Source: Candidatus Poribacteria bacterium (lineage in GTDB: Bacteria > Poribacteria > WGA-4E > WGA-3G). From it: a stretch of 64,000 nucleotides of DNA. The DNA lies in contig JAPPIG010000071.1 in NCBI GenBank assembly GCA_028820635.1, positions 92,508 through 156,507 of the forward strand, written 5' to 3'. The position numbers and the translations under genes were made by a program. Below, piece by piece: positions 1 to 7,991 of the stretch (the first letter of the stretch is position 1; each line of letters opens with the position of its first letter). The notes beneath the pieces were generated by a model that saw only the letters and a program-made list of their open reading frames with translations, was not told the origin of the DNA and ran no database searches.

Positions 1-357
1 GAATAGGCTTAGGAAAATGCTTAGGAAGATAACTTTCTGGGTTTTCATATTGATTCCTCCTTAAAGAGGTATTCCAAAATTTGGAAGGTAGGAAACTACT
101 TTGTTAGCACTAATTGGAATGAAACAGAGGCGGGTCCTGCGACCCACCACACAACAGAATTGGAAAAATTATAGTAAAATCCATAATTATTTATACACTA
201 CGAATCAACGCCTCATGCGCGTATGGCATTCAGCGGGTTCGGTTTCCTAACCGAACCGTGTTTATTCAGTCCCATAGATGCGGTTAGGAAACCGCATCTA
301 CCAGGGAGTGTGCACATATTTTGGATTTAACTATAAACAACAGTGATGTGTTCAGGT
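1..357. other. Intergenic region with two palindromes
   Basis: No gene is visible here. The stretch lies downstream of the LamG gene that ends at 358. It holds two perfect hairpins: 236-257 (9-bp arms, 4-nt loop TCCT) and 275-300 (11-bp arms, 4-nt loop AGGA). Both have the core GGTTAGGAAACC, or its complement, which recurs at 7865-7876 with different outer arms. They look like REP-type dispersed palindromes. They may also act as transcription stops for the minus-strand gene, but no T-run follows them. Confidence 0.55.
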
Positions 358-1125
358 TTACTTCTTTAGATTTGCCCAGGTTGTGGCGAGTTTGCCACTT
401 GGATCAACTGCAAAGAATACACCATTGTTCATATCCTGATTGATTTCGTCTTCGGAGAGGGCGCGACTGTAGATTGCAACTTCGTCAACATAACCCACCA
501 TGCCTTCAAGGCCTGTTTGGCCTTTACCGATGCGAAATACGACTTCAACGCTGTTTATCTTACCAGCAGGCGGTTTGTATGCGATATCTAATTTGCCGTC
601 AATGTATTGGCGAATCATATCGCCATCGTAGGTAGAAGCAACGTGATGCCATTCTTTTAAGGCGGGCTTAATTGTCTGTTTATTTCGCGATCCTTGCCAC
701 CCACCAATGTTAATCCATGTCTCAATTTGCGGTGCACCTGTAAACCGCGAACTCCATTGGAGACAATATCCGCCAGTGTTGCCCGCAGTTCTACGTCCCA
801 TCAGGTTAGAATCACCTTGGTCTTGTTCTGGAAAAAACCAAGCTTGAATCGTGAGTTCATCGGTAATATCAAGTTCAGGGACAGCATCAACTTCAACATA
901 TTTTCCGTTATCTGGGAGGTGTACACAACCACCTAATTTGCCATCTTTCGACCAAGTTGCGCCATGCAGGACAGCCTCAATGTTGTTCCCGCTTGCATCT
1001 TTGGCTTTTTCGCCCGCACCTTCGTCAAAAGGAAGATACATCATGAGTGCCTTGTCATCGTTTAATGCCCAAGCATTGACACTGAGGCTTAGGGCAATGA
1101 GGAGAACAGCAGTAATAAGTTTCAT
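358..1125 (-). CDS. Secreted LamG-domain protein
   Basis: This is a 255-residue exported protein with an N-terminal signal peptide (MKLITAVLLIALSLSVNAWA, likely cut after the Ala). A single concanavalin-like LamG/laminin-G jelly roll follows (about residues 25-235), with the typical YLPFDEG, LTIQAWFFP, EWHHVA, YIDG and GYVDEVAIYSRALS blocks. LamG domains usually bind glycans or extracellular polymers; the ligand here is unknown. I set the start at 1125 because AAAGGAG sits just upstream and the signal peptide begins there; the open frame continues further upstream but overlaps the next gene. The C-terminus is VDPSGKLATTWANLKK, a tail shared with four other secreted proteins in this window. 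It is a monocistron or the last gene after the ThDP enzyme (46-bp gap). Confidence 0.85.
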   Translation of the reverse strand: MKLITAVLLIALSLSVNAWALNDDKALMMYLPFDEGAGEKAKDASGNNIEAVLHGATWSKDGKLGGCVHLPDNGKYVEVDAVPELDITDELTIQAWFFPEQDQGDSNLMGRRTAGNTGGYCLQWSSRFTGAPQIETWINIGGWQGSRNKQTIKPALKEWHHVASTYDGDMIRQYIDGKLDIAYKPPAGKINSVEVVFRIGKGQTGLEGMVGYVDEVAIYSRALSEDEINQDMNNGVFFAVDPSGKLATTWANLKK

Positions 1126-1171
1126 CTCAAACTCCTTTGTCACGATCACGAGGTTTCTCTGATCGGACGGG

Positions 1172-2806
1172 TTAGAACTTAGAAATCTGAATTTCTTTCG
1201 CTGTGATAAATTCAAGCAGCGCAGGAACGCCTTCCTGTGTTTTTTGGATGCCGCGTTGGATAGCGGGAATAATTTGGTCCGGTGTTTCGACTCGCTCGCC
1301 GTAGCCACCGAACGCCTTTGCCATGTCTGCGTAGTTGCCCGAAATGTCTGTTGCCCGATATTTCTCGGTAGATACGGGCATGATTGGAATTTCAATTGCC
1401 ATAGAGAAATTGTTAAATAGGACAGATAAAATCGGAATTCGTTCACGCACTGCAGTTTCAAAGTCCATGCCGGTAAACCCGATTGCTGCATCTCCCCAAA
1501 CGTTGATACAGAGAGCGTCCGGTTTTGCGAGTTTTGCCCCCATCGCGAGACCGAGACCGTAGCCAAGTTGGGTTGTCTTTCCCCAACCGATATAGGAGAG
1601 TGGACTTTCGCATTGCCAAAACGGAGATAGTTGATCGCGAGGGCTGCCTGCATCATGCGTGATTATTGTGTTTTTGATGTCAACGGTGTGCATCAAATCC
1701 CAGATAACGCGATAAGGTGTCATCGGCACTTCGTCAGATGTGAGTTTCGGTGTCCACTCTTCCAACCACTCGGCTTTGACGTTACTAATTTCTTCTGTAA
1801 TGGCAGCCGTGCGACTATCAGGTGCGTCACCCGAACGTTCACGTACAACTTCTACCAATCCCTCTAAAATTAGGCGTGCATCGCCGACAAGCGCTGCCTC
1901 AACTGGTACATCTTTATTGATGTCTGCTGGATCCAACGTTGCATGGATAACGCGTTTACCTTCTGGTATTGTTACACCGAAGTTTGTTCTGCTGAAACTG
2001 CATCCGATACCGAAAAGGAGATCAGTTTTTTGGAGGAAATGATGCACTGGTTTTGGGATGGAGCGTCCACCGGAACCTAAAGCCAATGGATGGTTTTCTG
2101 GAAAAGCACTTTTCCCCCCCAAACTCGTTGTGACAGGTGCAGCGAGGAGTTCTGCGAGTTCCTTCAACGCATCCCATGCTTGTGCGTAGTGAACCCCTTG
2201 TCCCGCATAAATGACGGGGCATTCTGCTTCAATGAGAGCATCTGCAACTGCTTCAATCTCGACGCTGTCAGGACCGTAACGCACAGTGGGAACAGGTGTC
2301 GGCTCAAACGGTTCTGGCACTTCCTGCGACATTAAATCACCTGGAATTTCAACAAGCGCGGGTCTTGGTCTGCCGTTTCGCGCTTGTGTGAAGGCACGCC
2401 GCATCACTTCTGGTAACGCTTCTGGCACCGTGAGTTGTTCACAGGACTTTGTCACGTGCCGATAGTTCAACGCTGAATTGAAATTTGGTTGAATTTGGGA
2501 CAATGGTCGTGAATATCCCATCGGTAAAACGACAATTGGGGCAGAATCACCATAAGCCTGCGCAACTCCGCCGAATGCGTTTTCGGAACCTGGGCCGCTC
2601 TGCATGCAGAAGACGCCAATTTGTTGTCCAGAGGTCATGCGGCTCATTGCGTCTGCCATGTGAAGTCCGATGCGTTCTTGGCGAACAATAATGGTGCGGA
2701 TATCCAATTTCGCGGCTGCTTCAATAATTGGGTTAACAGGATATGCAAATAGGTATTCCACACCCTCTGCCTTCAGGACTTTTGCAACCGCATCAACAAC
2801 TTTCAT
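1172..2806 (-). CDS. Thiamine-diphosphate-dependent enzyme (acetolactate synthase-like)
   Basis: The 544-residue protein has the three-domain layout of the acetolactate synthase/benzoylformate decarboxylase superfamily. An N-terminal pyrimidine-binding domain carries the activating Glu (about E44, in VRQERIG). A central DHS-like domain follows. The C-terminal pyrophosphate-binding domain has a GDA...NN motif (about residues 437-465: GDAAIGF to LFNNFS) in place of the usual GDG...NN. Members decarboxylate or ligate 2-oxo acids; the substrate cannot be told from sequence. The start has a good AGGAG site. It lies 22 bp downstream of a PhyH oxygenase gene and probably shares its transcript, which hints at a catabolic or 2-hydroxyacyl-cleavage role. 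Family-level identity is firm and the specific reaction is unknown. Confidence 0.85.
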   Translation of the reverse strand: MKVVDAVAKVLKAEGVEYLFAYPVNPIIEAAAKLDIRTIIVRQERIGLHMADAMSRMTSGQQIGVFCMQSGPGSENAFGGVAQAYGDSAPIVVLPMGYSRPLSQIQPNFNSALNYRHVTKSCEQLTVPEALPEVMRRAFTQARNGRPRPALVEIPGDLMSQEVPEPFEPTPVPTVRYGPDSVEIEAVADALIEAECPVIYAGQGVHYAQAWDALKELAELLAAPVTTSLGGKSAFPENHPLALGSGGRSIPKPVHHFLQKTDLLFGIGCSFSRTNFGVTIPEGKRVIHATLDPADINKDVPVEAALVGDARLILEGLVEVVRERSGDAPDSRTAAITEEISNVKAEWLEEWTPKLTSDEVPMTPYRVIWDLMHTVDIKNTIITHDAGSPRDQLSPFWQCESPLSYIGWGKTTQLGYGLGLAMGAKLAKPDALCINVWGDAAIGFTGMDFETAVRERIPILSVLFNNFSMAIEIPIMPVSTEKYRATDISGNYADMAKAFGGYGERVETPDQIIPAIQRGIQKTQEGVPALLEFITAKEIQISKF

Positions 2807-2828
2807 AAAAATCTCCTATAACGTTAAA

Positions 2829-3635
2829 CTATGGGGCGATTGGACTACCACCTTCCATTACAAGTGGAAAATGGTCGCCAGCCAATTTTTCGCCATTATT
2901 GACTGTGACAAAGGGTTTCATTACATGGCTTCCGCTTTCATCATAGAGAGTTTCGCTCGTCATATAATGCACTGCGATTGCGCGTCGTGGTTGTTTACTT
3001 GTGTTGTCATGTGACCCGTGCCATGTCAGTGAATGATGATAATGCACATGTCCTTTCGGCACAGGACAGAGTTCTACATCCAATTCATACTCTTCAAAGC
3101 GGTCTGGCATTGAATGGATGTCTTTGACGGAATGCAGGAAGGAAATCTGGTTCCCCCAATGGTATGATCCGGGAACCATACGCATACACCCGTTATTTTC
3201 ATCAACATCGTCTAAAGCGACCCAACCTGTTACCTGACTGGTCTTCGGTGTAAGTATTGGCCAATAGGGGGAATCCTGATGCCACATATTAACACCACCG
3301 ACTTGTGCTGGTTTGTACTGGATTTGGTCATGCCAGACGCGCACCTCTGTCGCAGATGTCAGTTGTCCAATTTCTTCAACGATAATGGGGTTATGAACAA
3401 GTTTATGATAGGCAGAACTTGCCTCCCAGATGTTAACAATCTGCCAGACAGGTGTTTCTTCCCTGCCGCCGAGGTTTGCGATATGAACAGGTTGTGGAAT
3501 ATCGTCTTTTTTGTAGTCATCAATAACGCGAGCCAATTCTGACCGCAATTCCTCAACTTGTTCGTCGTTTAAAACACGACTTCCAAGCAGAAAGCCCTTC
3601 TTACGAAATGCGTCGATTTGGGCTTTGTTAAGCAT
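2829..3635 (-). CDS. Phytanoyl-CoA dioxygenase (PhyH) family protein, copy 1
   Basis: This 268-residue protein is a putative Fe(II)/2-oxoglutarate-dependent oxygenase. The double-stranded beta-helix is shown by the HxD iron ligands in WHQDSPYW (about residues 118-120) and the distal His with a following Arg in LTWHGSHDN...RRAIAVHYM (about 206-223). The family hydroxylates lipids or small metabolites; the substrate is unknown. AGGAG precedes the ATG. It is a close tandem paralogue of the gene at 3807-4619 (same length and motifs, identical in many blocks), separated by 171 bp that contain a GGGCTTACAAAGCCC hairpin at 3737-3751. It is probably co-transcribed with the ThDP enzyme downstream. Confidence 0.9.
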   Translation of the reverse strand: MLNKAQIDAFRKKGFLLGSRVLNDEQVEELRSELARVIDDYKKDDIPQPVHIANLGGREETPVWQIVNIWEASSAYHKLVHNPIIVEEIGQLTSATEVRVWHDQIQYKPAQVGGVNMWHQDSPYWPILTPKTSQVTGWVALDDVDENNGCMRMVPGSYHWGNQISFLHSVKDIHSMPDRFEEYELDVELCPVPKGHVHYHHSLTWHGSHDNTSKQPRRAIAVHYMTSETLYDESGSHVMKPFVTVNNGEKLAGDHFPLVMEGGSPIAP

Positions 3636-3806
3636 ATTTTTCTCCTAAAACATGTATTTGTAGAGAAAGGTATTCAATTTTATCTCAAGAATGTTTATGG
3701 TAAAGAATTATTGCAAACTGACTTTGAATCAAAATCGGGCTTACAAAGCCCTCCTACAAGAGATTTAACGAGAATCGAATGACTCCGATTTGTACGGATT
3801 GAAATA

Positions 3807-4619
3807 TTAATCCATGGGGTTTGTAGGTGTTCCACTTTCCATTACAAGCGGAAAATGAGCACCCGCTAATTTTTCACCGCCATTCACAGTAACAAAAGAT
3901 TTCATGAGGTGATTACCTTCTTCATGGTAAATCGTTTCGCTTGTCATATAATGCACTGCAATAGCGCGTCGTGCAGCATCGCTGGCATTATCGTGTGACC
4001 CGTGCCATGTCAATGAATGATGAAAATGCACATGCCCTTTCGGTACCGGACAAAGTTCTACGGATAGTTTATTTTCTTCAAAGTTGTCATGCATTGTGTG
4101 GATGTCTCCGACACTGCCCAAAAACTTCATCTGAGGACCCCAGTGATAGGAACCGGGGACCATACGCATACATCCGTTGCTTTCATTCGCATCGTCTAAT
4201 GCGACCCAAGCAGTTACCTGACTCGTTTTCGGCATAAGTATTCCCCACAATGGCGAATCCTGATGCCATCTGTTGACACCACCAATCTGAGGGGGTTTGT
4301 ATTGAATCTGGTCGTGCCAGACGCGCAATTCTGTGGCTGATGTGAGTTGTCCAATTTCCTCTACGATCACCGGATTGTAGAGGAGTCGGTGGTAGGCAGA
4401 ACTCGCCTCCCATATATTCACGATTTGCCAGACAGGACTTTCTTCTCGTCCACCAAGGTTCGCAATTCGTACTGGCTGCGGGACATCAGCCTTTTCATAA
4501 TCATCAATAACGCGAGCCAATTCTGACCGTAATTCTTCGACCTGTTCGTCAGTTAGGACACGATTTCCGAGCAGAAACCCTTTCTTATGAAATGTGTCAA
4601 CCTGGGTTTGGGTGAGCAT
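3807..4619 (-). CDS. Phytanoyl-CoA dioxygenase (PhyH) family protein, copy 2
   Basis: This 270-residue protein is a tandem duplicate of the PhyH gene at 2829-3635. Both start with a ML(T/N)(Q/K)xQ(V/I)D block followed by KKGFLLG and keep the same iron-binding signature, here WHQDSPLW with the distal WHGSHDN. The copies differ in scattered conservative positions and at the C-terminus (SGTPTNPMD versus GGSPIAP), so the duplication is not brand new. Role: Fe(II)/2-oxoglutarate oxygenation of an unidentified substrate. The start is supported by a nearby purine-rich site (AGGAGACAAAT). The Gfo/Idh/MocA gene lies 64 bp upstream on the same strand. Confidence 0.9.
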   Translation of the reverse strand: MLTQTQVDTFHKKGFLLGNRVLTDEQVEELRSELARVIDDYEKADVPQPVRIANLGGREESPVWQIVNIWEASSAYHRLLYNPVIVEEIGQLTSATELRVWHDQIQYKPPQIGGVNRWHQDSPLWGILMPKTSQVTAWVALDDANESNGCMRMVPGSYHWGPQMKFLGSVGDIHTMHDNFEENKLSVELCPVPKGHVHFHHSLTWHGSHDNASDAARRAIAVHYMTSETIYHEEGNHLMKSFVTVNGGEKLAGAHFPLVMESGTPTNPMD

Positions 4620-4683
4620 ATTTGTCTCCTATGGAATTTTGTCTGAGGCATTATAGCATCTTCATATCTTTCTGTCAAATTAG

Positions 4684-5727
4684 TTAACCTGCATTATTCC
4701 CAACTACACGATTCTTTAGTTCTACCCATTCATCGTCAGAAAGTTTTGGAGGCCAGGCTATTCGTTCACCGATTAGTGCAGAGCGGTATGCCGCCATAAC
4801 CAGATCAAAACCGAGCAAAGCGAACTCTAACCTATTGCGATGCGGTTGATTTTCGTCATCAAGCCATGTAGCGATAGCCTGTGTAAAGGCACGTTGCCCG
4901 TCTCTGTCATCTATTCCAAAATCGGTCTTCTCAACGAAAGTCTCTGCCGTACCATCAAGTTGGTATCCCCATGAACCGTTTTCACGCCACCACATACGCC
5001 CCTTCGTTCCCCAAAAATCAAGATTACAGCGCGGATTGCTACCGGGAAAGTCAATTGTGCCATAAGCATTTCGCGCAGATTCAAAAAATACGCGTGCCCC
5101 GTTTTCAAATGTATAAATTGCCATTAAATCTTCTGGACACTGAAGGATTGGAACGTCGTAGGTTTCTCCACCTTCAACAGCACCCCACACGTGCGTAATA
5201 GGAATATCCTTAAGGGCAAAAAGCACGACATCCATCAAATGTGTGTCCATATCAGTTATCTCACCTTGTGTGGAGGCTCGAATGAAGTGTATGTCGCCAA
5301 GACTATCTTCAGCAAAAAACTCTAATAGTTTTTCAGCAAACGGAAGATATCTGCGTTGATGATTGACAATAATCTTTAATCCCGTTTTTTCGTGTGCGGC
5401 GGCAAGTGCCTCGGCTTCGCTGGGTCTGAGGGCGATCGGTTTTTCTATTACCAACGCTTTTACACCCGCTTCGGCGGCAGGTTCTACCCATATATGTCGT
5501 GGCACTGTCGGTTGGGTAACTGCATGTACTATATCAGGTTTCTCTGCTTCTAACATCTCTGTGTAGTCTGAATAACCATTAACGTTCAATTCTGCGACAG
5601 CTTCTTTTAGTCTATCGGCGTCAATTTCGCAGATTGCTATAACCTGCATGTTTTCAATGCCAGCATAGCATTGTGCGTGGTGAACACCGCGTCTGCCTCC
5701 TGCGATTGCAGTCCTATACGTTGCCAT
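4684..5727 (-). CDS. Gfo/Idh/MocA family oxidoreductase
   Basis: This 347-residue NAD(P)-dependent dehydrogenase belongs to the glucose-fructose oxidoreductase/inositol dehydrogenase family. It has an N-terminal Rossmann domain (TAIAGGRRGVHHAQCY, then VIAICEID), the conserved catalytic Lys in VIEKPIAL (about residue 95) and a C-terminal alpha/beta substrate domain. I chose the ATG at 5727 because GGAGG sits 5 nt upstream; an in-frame ATG four codons earlier overlaps that site and lacks its own. Such enzymes oxidise sugars, inositols or their acids; substrate unknown. It heads the minus-strand group with two PhyH genes and the ThDP enzyme, and its promoter region abuts the MITE at 5822-6136. 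Confidence 0.9.
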   Translation of the reverse strand: MATYRTAIAGGRRGVHHAQCYAGIENMQVIAICEIDADRLKEAVAELNVNGYSDYTEMLEAEKPDIVHAVTQPTVPRHIWVEPAAEAGVKALVIEKPIALRPSEAEALAAAHEKTGLKIIVNHQRRYLPFAEKLLEFFAEDSLGDIHFIRASTQGEITDMDTHLMDVVLFALKDIPITHVWGAVEGGETYDVPILQCPEDLMAIYTFENGARVFFESARNAYGTIDFPGSNPRCNLDFWGTKGRMWWRENGSWGYQLDGTAETFVEKTDFGIDDRDGQRAFTQAIATWLDDENQPHRNRLEFALLGFDLVMAAYRSALIGERIAWPPKLSDDEWVELKNRVVGNNAG

Positions 5728-5821
5728 AATATCCTCCATTTCGTTCTTAATGCGTAAGTTACAATTGCATTATATCAAAATTTAACCGAAAATGTTATAA
5801 ATGTCTATAGATTTGCTTAAA

Positions 5822-6136
5822 GGGTGTGTAAAGTTTTTGTCACTAATTATTCTTTGAAAATTAACTTGACAAACCAATATATTTATGTTAATATTATTAT
5901 CACGTAATTAAATAATGTTCTCAATACACTCAAAATTTCTAATGAATAAAGAGAAGAAAAACAAAAAAGCTGAAAAATCACGTCACATTCCTTGTCCTGA
6001 CTGGGTTTTCGCACGTCACTGTGACGTGCAAAACGTCCTAAATGTGACGTGCAAACGTCCTAATTGAAGGTGTCCATCGGGAAGGAGAAGCGAAACTCAA
6101 CCAACAATATACTTTGTACCAAAACTTTACACACCC
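5822..6136. mobile_element. 315-bp MITE-like element with inverted repeats and 8-bp target duplication
   Basis: Perfect 16-bp terminal inverted repeats (GGGTGTGTAAAGTTTT at 5822-5837, complement at 6121-6136) are flanked by the direct repeat TGCTTAAA (5814-5821 and 6137-6144). Ends of this type and 8-bp duplications are typical of IS256-like elements, but no transposase is present. The interior holds a TTGACA at 5866-5871 with an AT-rich candidate -10, a 41-codon Lys-rich ORF (5942-6067, with CPDWVFARHC) and a 22/23-bp tandem repeat of TGTGACGTGCAAA(A)CGTCCTAA at 6020-6064. It is best read as a deletion derivative moved in trans. Confidence 0.8.
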
Positions 6137-6151
6137 TGCTTAAAGTAGGAT

Positions 6152-6180
6152 TTGACAATTGTATGATAATAGTGTATAAT
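6152..6180 (+). promoter_or_regulatory. Consensus sigma-70 promoter for the Fe-S gene pair
   Basis: TTGACA (6152-6157) and TATAAT (6175-6180) are both perfect and separated by exactly 17 bp. The predicted transcript starts near 6187, about 47 nt before the ATG at 6234. It lies just outside the MITE, so the element has not displaced it. Confidence 0.85.
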
Positions 6181-6233
6181 ATGCAATAAAATATATCTTG
6201 GCGATACGTTGTCCGTTTGGATAGATAGTTGTT

Positions 6234-6596
6234 ATGCATACCCCGCAGGTGACGGAGCATTTTGAAAATCCTCGCAATATCGGCACAATACCTGATGCCG
6301 ATGGCACAGCAACTATCGGTTCCGCCGCAAGCGGAGAGATGTTAAAACTGACATTGAAAATAGAAGATGGAACAGTCGTTTCAGCAAAGTTTAGGGCTTT
6401 TGGATGCCCTACAGCAATCGCAAGCGGTTCTGTCCTAACCGAATTGGTCACTGGAAGAATAATAACTGATGCATTGGAGATCACAGCATCGCATATCTCA
6501 AATGCTTTAGGTGAACTGCCAGCGGATAAGCAACGTTATGCCACTTATGCCGAAGCGGCACTAAAAACAGCGATTGAGAATTCGCTTTCAAAATAG
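6234..6596 (+). CDS. IscU/NifU-N-like Fe-S scaffold protein lacking canonical cysteines
   Basis: The 120-residue protein aligns along its whole length with IscU/NifU N-domain scaffolds: HFENPRNIG, KIEDGTVVSAKFRAFGC, AIASGSVLTELV and LGELPADK. The scaffold normally uses three Cys and a nearby Asp. Here the first Cys is Ser33 (ASGE for CGD), the second is kept (C58 in FGC), and the His-Cys pair near the end is Arg101-Tyr102. It therefore cannot assemble a cluster in the standard way and may be a regulatory, carrier or inactive paralogue. The ATG has only a weak SD (GGATAG). An A-type carrier gene follows 11 bp downstream under the same consensus promoter. The fold assignment is firm, the activity doubtful. 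Confidence 0.8.
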   Translation: MHTPQVTEHFENPRNIGTIPDADGTATIGSAASGEMLKLTLKIEDGTVVSAKFRAFGCPTAIASGSVLTELVTGRIITDALEITASHISNALGELPADKQRYATYAEAALKTAIENSLSK

Positions 6597-6607
6597 GAGA
6601 CGCACCA

Positions 6608-6937
6608 ATGATTACTATAACAGAATCTGCAGCAGAAAAAGCGATGACGCTCATAAACAGCAACGAAAGTAACGCAGAAGCGGAACTCGGTTTGCGCATG
6701 CAGGTTATCGGCGGCGGTTGTTCAGGTTTCCAATATAACCTTGAGTTTGGTGAAGCGAAAGGCACAGATAGGGTCTTTGAATTTCACGGTTTAAAGGTGT
6801 TCATTGATCCACGCAGTTCGCTATATCTCGCGGGTTCGGTGCTGGATTACAACGACGGTTTAATGGATTCGGGTTTTAAGATTACCAATCCAAACGCCAA
6901 AAACACTTGCGGATGCGGCGAATCGTTTAGCGTTTGA
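6608..6937 (+). CDS. A-type iron-sulfur carrier (IscA/ErpA/HesB family)
   Basis: This 109-residue HesB-fold protein carries all three invariant cysteines: C38 in GGGCSGFQY and C101/C103 in the C-terminal CGCGESFSV. A-type carriers receive [2Fe-2S] or [4Fe-4S] clusters from a scaffold and hand them to apo-enzymes. The length is the family norm. TAGGAGA lies 7-8 nt before the ATG. It forms a two-gene operon with the IscU-like gene upstream, so the degenerate scaffold and an apparently intact carrier are co-produced. No cysteine desulfurase (IscS/SufS) or SufBCD lies in this window. Confidence 0.92.
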   Translation: MITITESAAEKAMTLINSNESNAEAELGLRMQVIGGGCSGFQYNLEFGEAKGTDRVFEFHGLKVFIDPRSSLYLAGSVLDYNDGLMDSGFKITNPNAKNTCGCGESFSV

Positions 6938-6944
6938 AAGAAAA

Positions 6945-6974
6945 TCCGGTAGACCTATTCTTAAGCCTACCGGA
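6945..6974 (+). terminator. Hairpin downstream of the Fe-S operon
   Basis: An 8-bp perfect stem (TCCGGTAG/CTACCGGA) with a 14-nt loop begins 8 bp after the stop codon of the A-type carrier gene. The run of T that marks a strong intrinsic terminator is poor (AACCTCCCAATTTT), so termination may be weak. It could also serve the converging gene that ends at 7026. Confidence 0.5.
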
Positions 6975-7025
6975 ACCTCCCAATTTTAATCTCTAATAGG
7001 TTACCAATCCTTGAAGATTTTTGGT

Positions 7026-7784
7026 TTAGAGTGTTTTGTATAGTTCGGCGTGCCTTTGCAGCACCGCATCCGAATCCTTTGGATTGATAACCTCTATAGA
7101 GATAAACCCTGTATATCCATCTTGCGCGAGAAGTGTGAGAGAATCTCTTTCTGTATCGGGCATTGGACCTTCATCGCCAAAGTTGACATGTGCATGTCGC
7201 ACCTTATCCCGTAGATGCACATAAGCGACATCTACAGGTTGCCCGTGTCGGACATGATGTGCTGCATGCCAATTCACAAACGTATTCTGCGCTTCTGATC
7301 GATAAAGGACTTCAGCCAAGTAACTCGCTAATAGATTGCCGTGTGTTTCCAAACAGAGTGCAACCCCCGCCTCACCCGCTAACGCATCACATTGTCGTAT
7401 ACCATCCGCTTCCCAATCCAATGTTTGATCCACTTCAGTAGGTGTTTTCGGCACAGGATCGCCGAAGATACGAATGTTTTTTGCCTCCATCTTTTCAGAA
7501 AGTTCAATATATCGCTTGAGTAGATCAACTTGTTCTGCTCGTACTTGGGCATCCGGATTAACGAATCTCACCCCAGTTGCGATACAAGATAGCGTTATTC
7601 CGCTGTCTGCTAAGCGATTCTTCGCATCGTTGAGTTGTTGTGGTGTTGAATCCAATTCAACACCGTGACCGTGGTCCCATTCTACACGAAGTTCTAAGTG
7701 TTCGTAGTTATAGTGTTTTGCTTTGTCAATAAGTTCTGCCAGCGTTAGTGGTGGACAGACTGACGACATGAAACCAAATTGCAT
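7026..7784 (-). CDS. Sugar phosphate isomerase/epimerase (AP endonuclease family 2 TIM barrel)
   Basis: This 252-residue TIM-barrel protein of the xylose-isomerase-like/AP-endonuclease-2 family shows LELRVEWDHG, RIFGDPVP, LCLETHGN (metal-binding Glu and His), YVHLRDK and FISIEV blocks. These match the metal-binding strands of hydroxypyruvate isomerase and tagatose epimerase relatives. It probably isomerises or epimerises a keto-sugar; the substrate is not deducible. CTGGAGG lies just before the ATG. It stands alone between the converging Fe-S operon and a 135-bp palindromic element. Confidence 0.85.
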   Translation of the reverse strand: MQFGFMSSVCPPLTLAELIDKAKHYNYEHLELRVEWDHGHGVELDSTPQQLNDAKNRLADSGITLSCIATGVRFVNPDAQVRAEQVDLLKRYIELSEKMEAKNIRIFGDPVPKTPTEVDQTLDWEADGIRQCDALAGEAGVALCLETHGNLLASYLAEVLYRSEAQNTFVNWHAAHHVRHGQPVDVAYVHLRDKVRHAHVNFGDEGPMPDTERDSLTLLAQDGYTGFISIEVINPKDSDAVLQRHAELYKTL

Positions 7785-7819
7785 ATATAGCCTCCAGTTT
7801 TATTTAAAGTAATTTTCTG

Positions 7820-7954
7820 CGTGCTTACATGAAGATTAAGTAATTAAATCGGTAATTTCGGCGAGGTTAGGAAACCTCGCCAGCAGGTGAAGTACACCCG
7901 TCTCGTGCAGACAGAAAATTACCCAATTAATAAATTAATCTTCATCAAAGCACG
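7820..7954. repeat. 135-bp long-palindrome element
   Basis: Imperfect inverted arms of 39 bp (7820-7858 and 7916-7954, both containing GATGAAGATTAA or its near match) enclose a perfect hairpin GGCGAGGTT-AGGA-AACCTCGCC at 7860-7881. The hairpin core GGTTAGGAAACC is also found at 281-292. The element occupies most of the gap between the isomerase gene and sbcC. It is non-coding and resembles a small MITE or REP doublet. Confidence 0.6.
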
Positions 7955-7991
7955 TCTACCTGTACTTGCTAATATTTCACGATGATATGCG

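Noticed and set aside
1126-1656. N-terminal extension of the LamG gene
   Set aside because: The open frame overlaps the ThDP-enzyme gene, lacks similarity, and an SD plus signal peptide sit at 1125.
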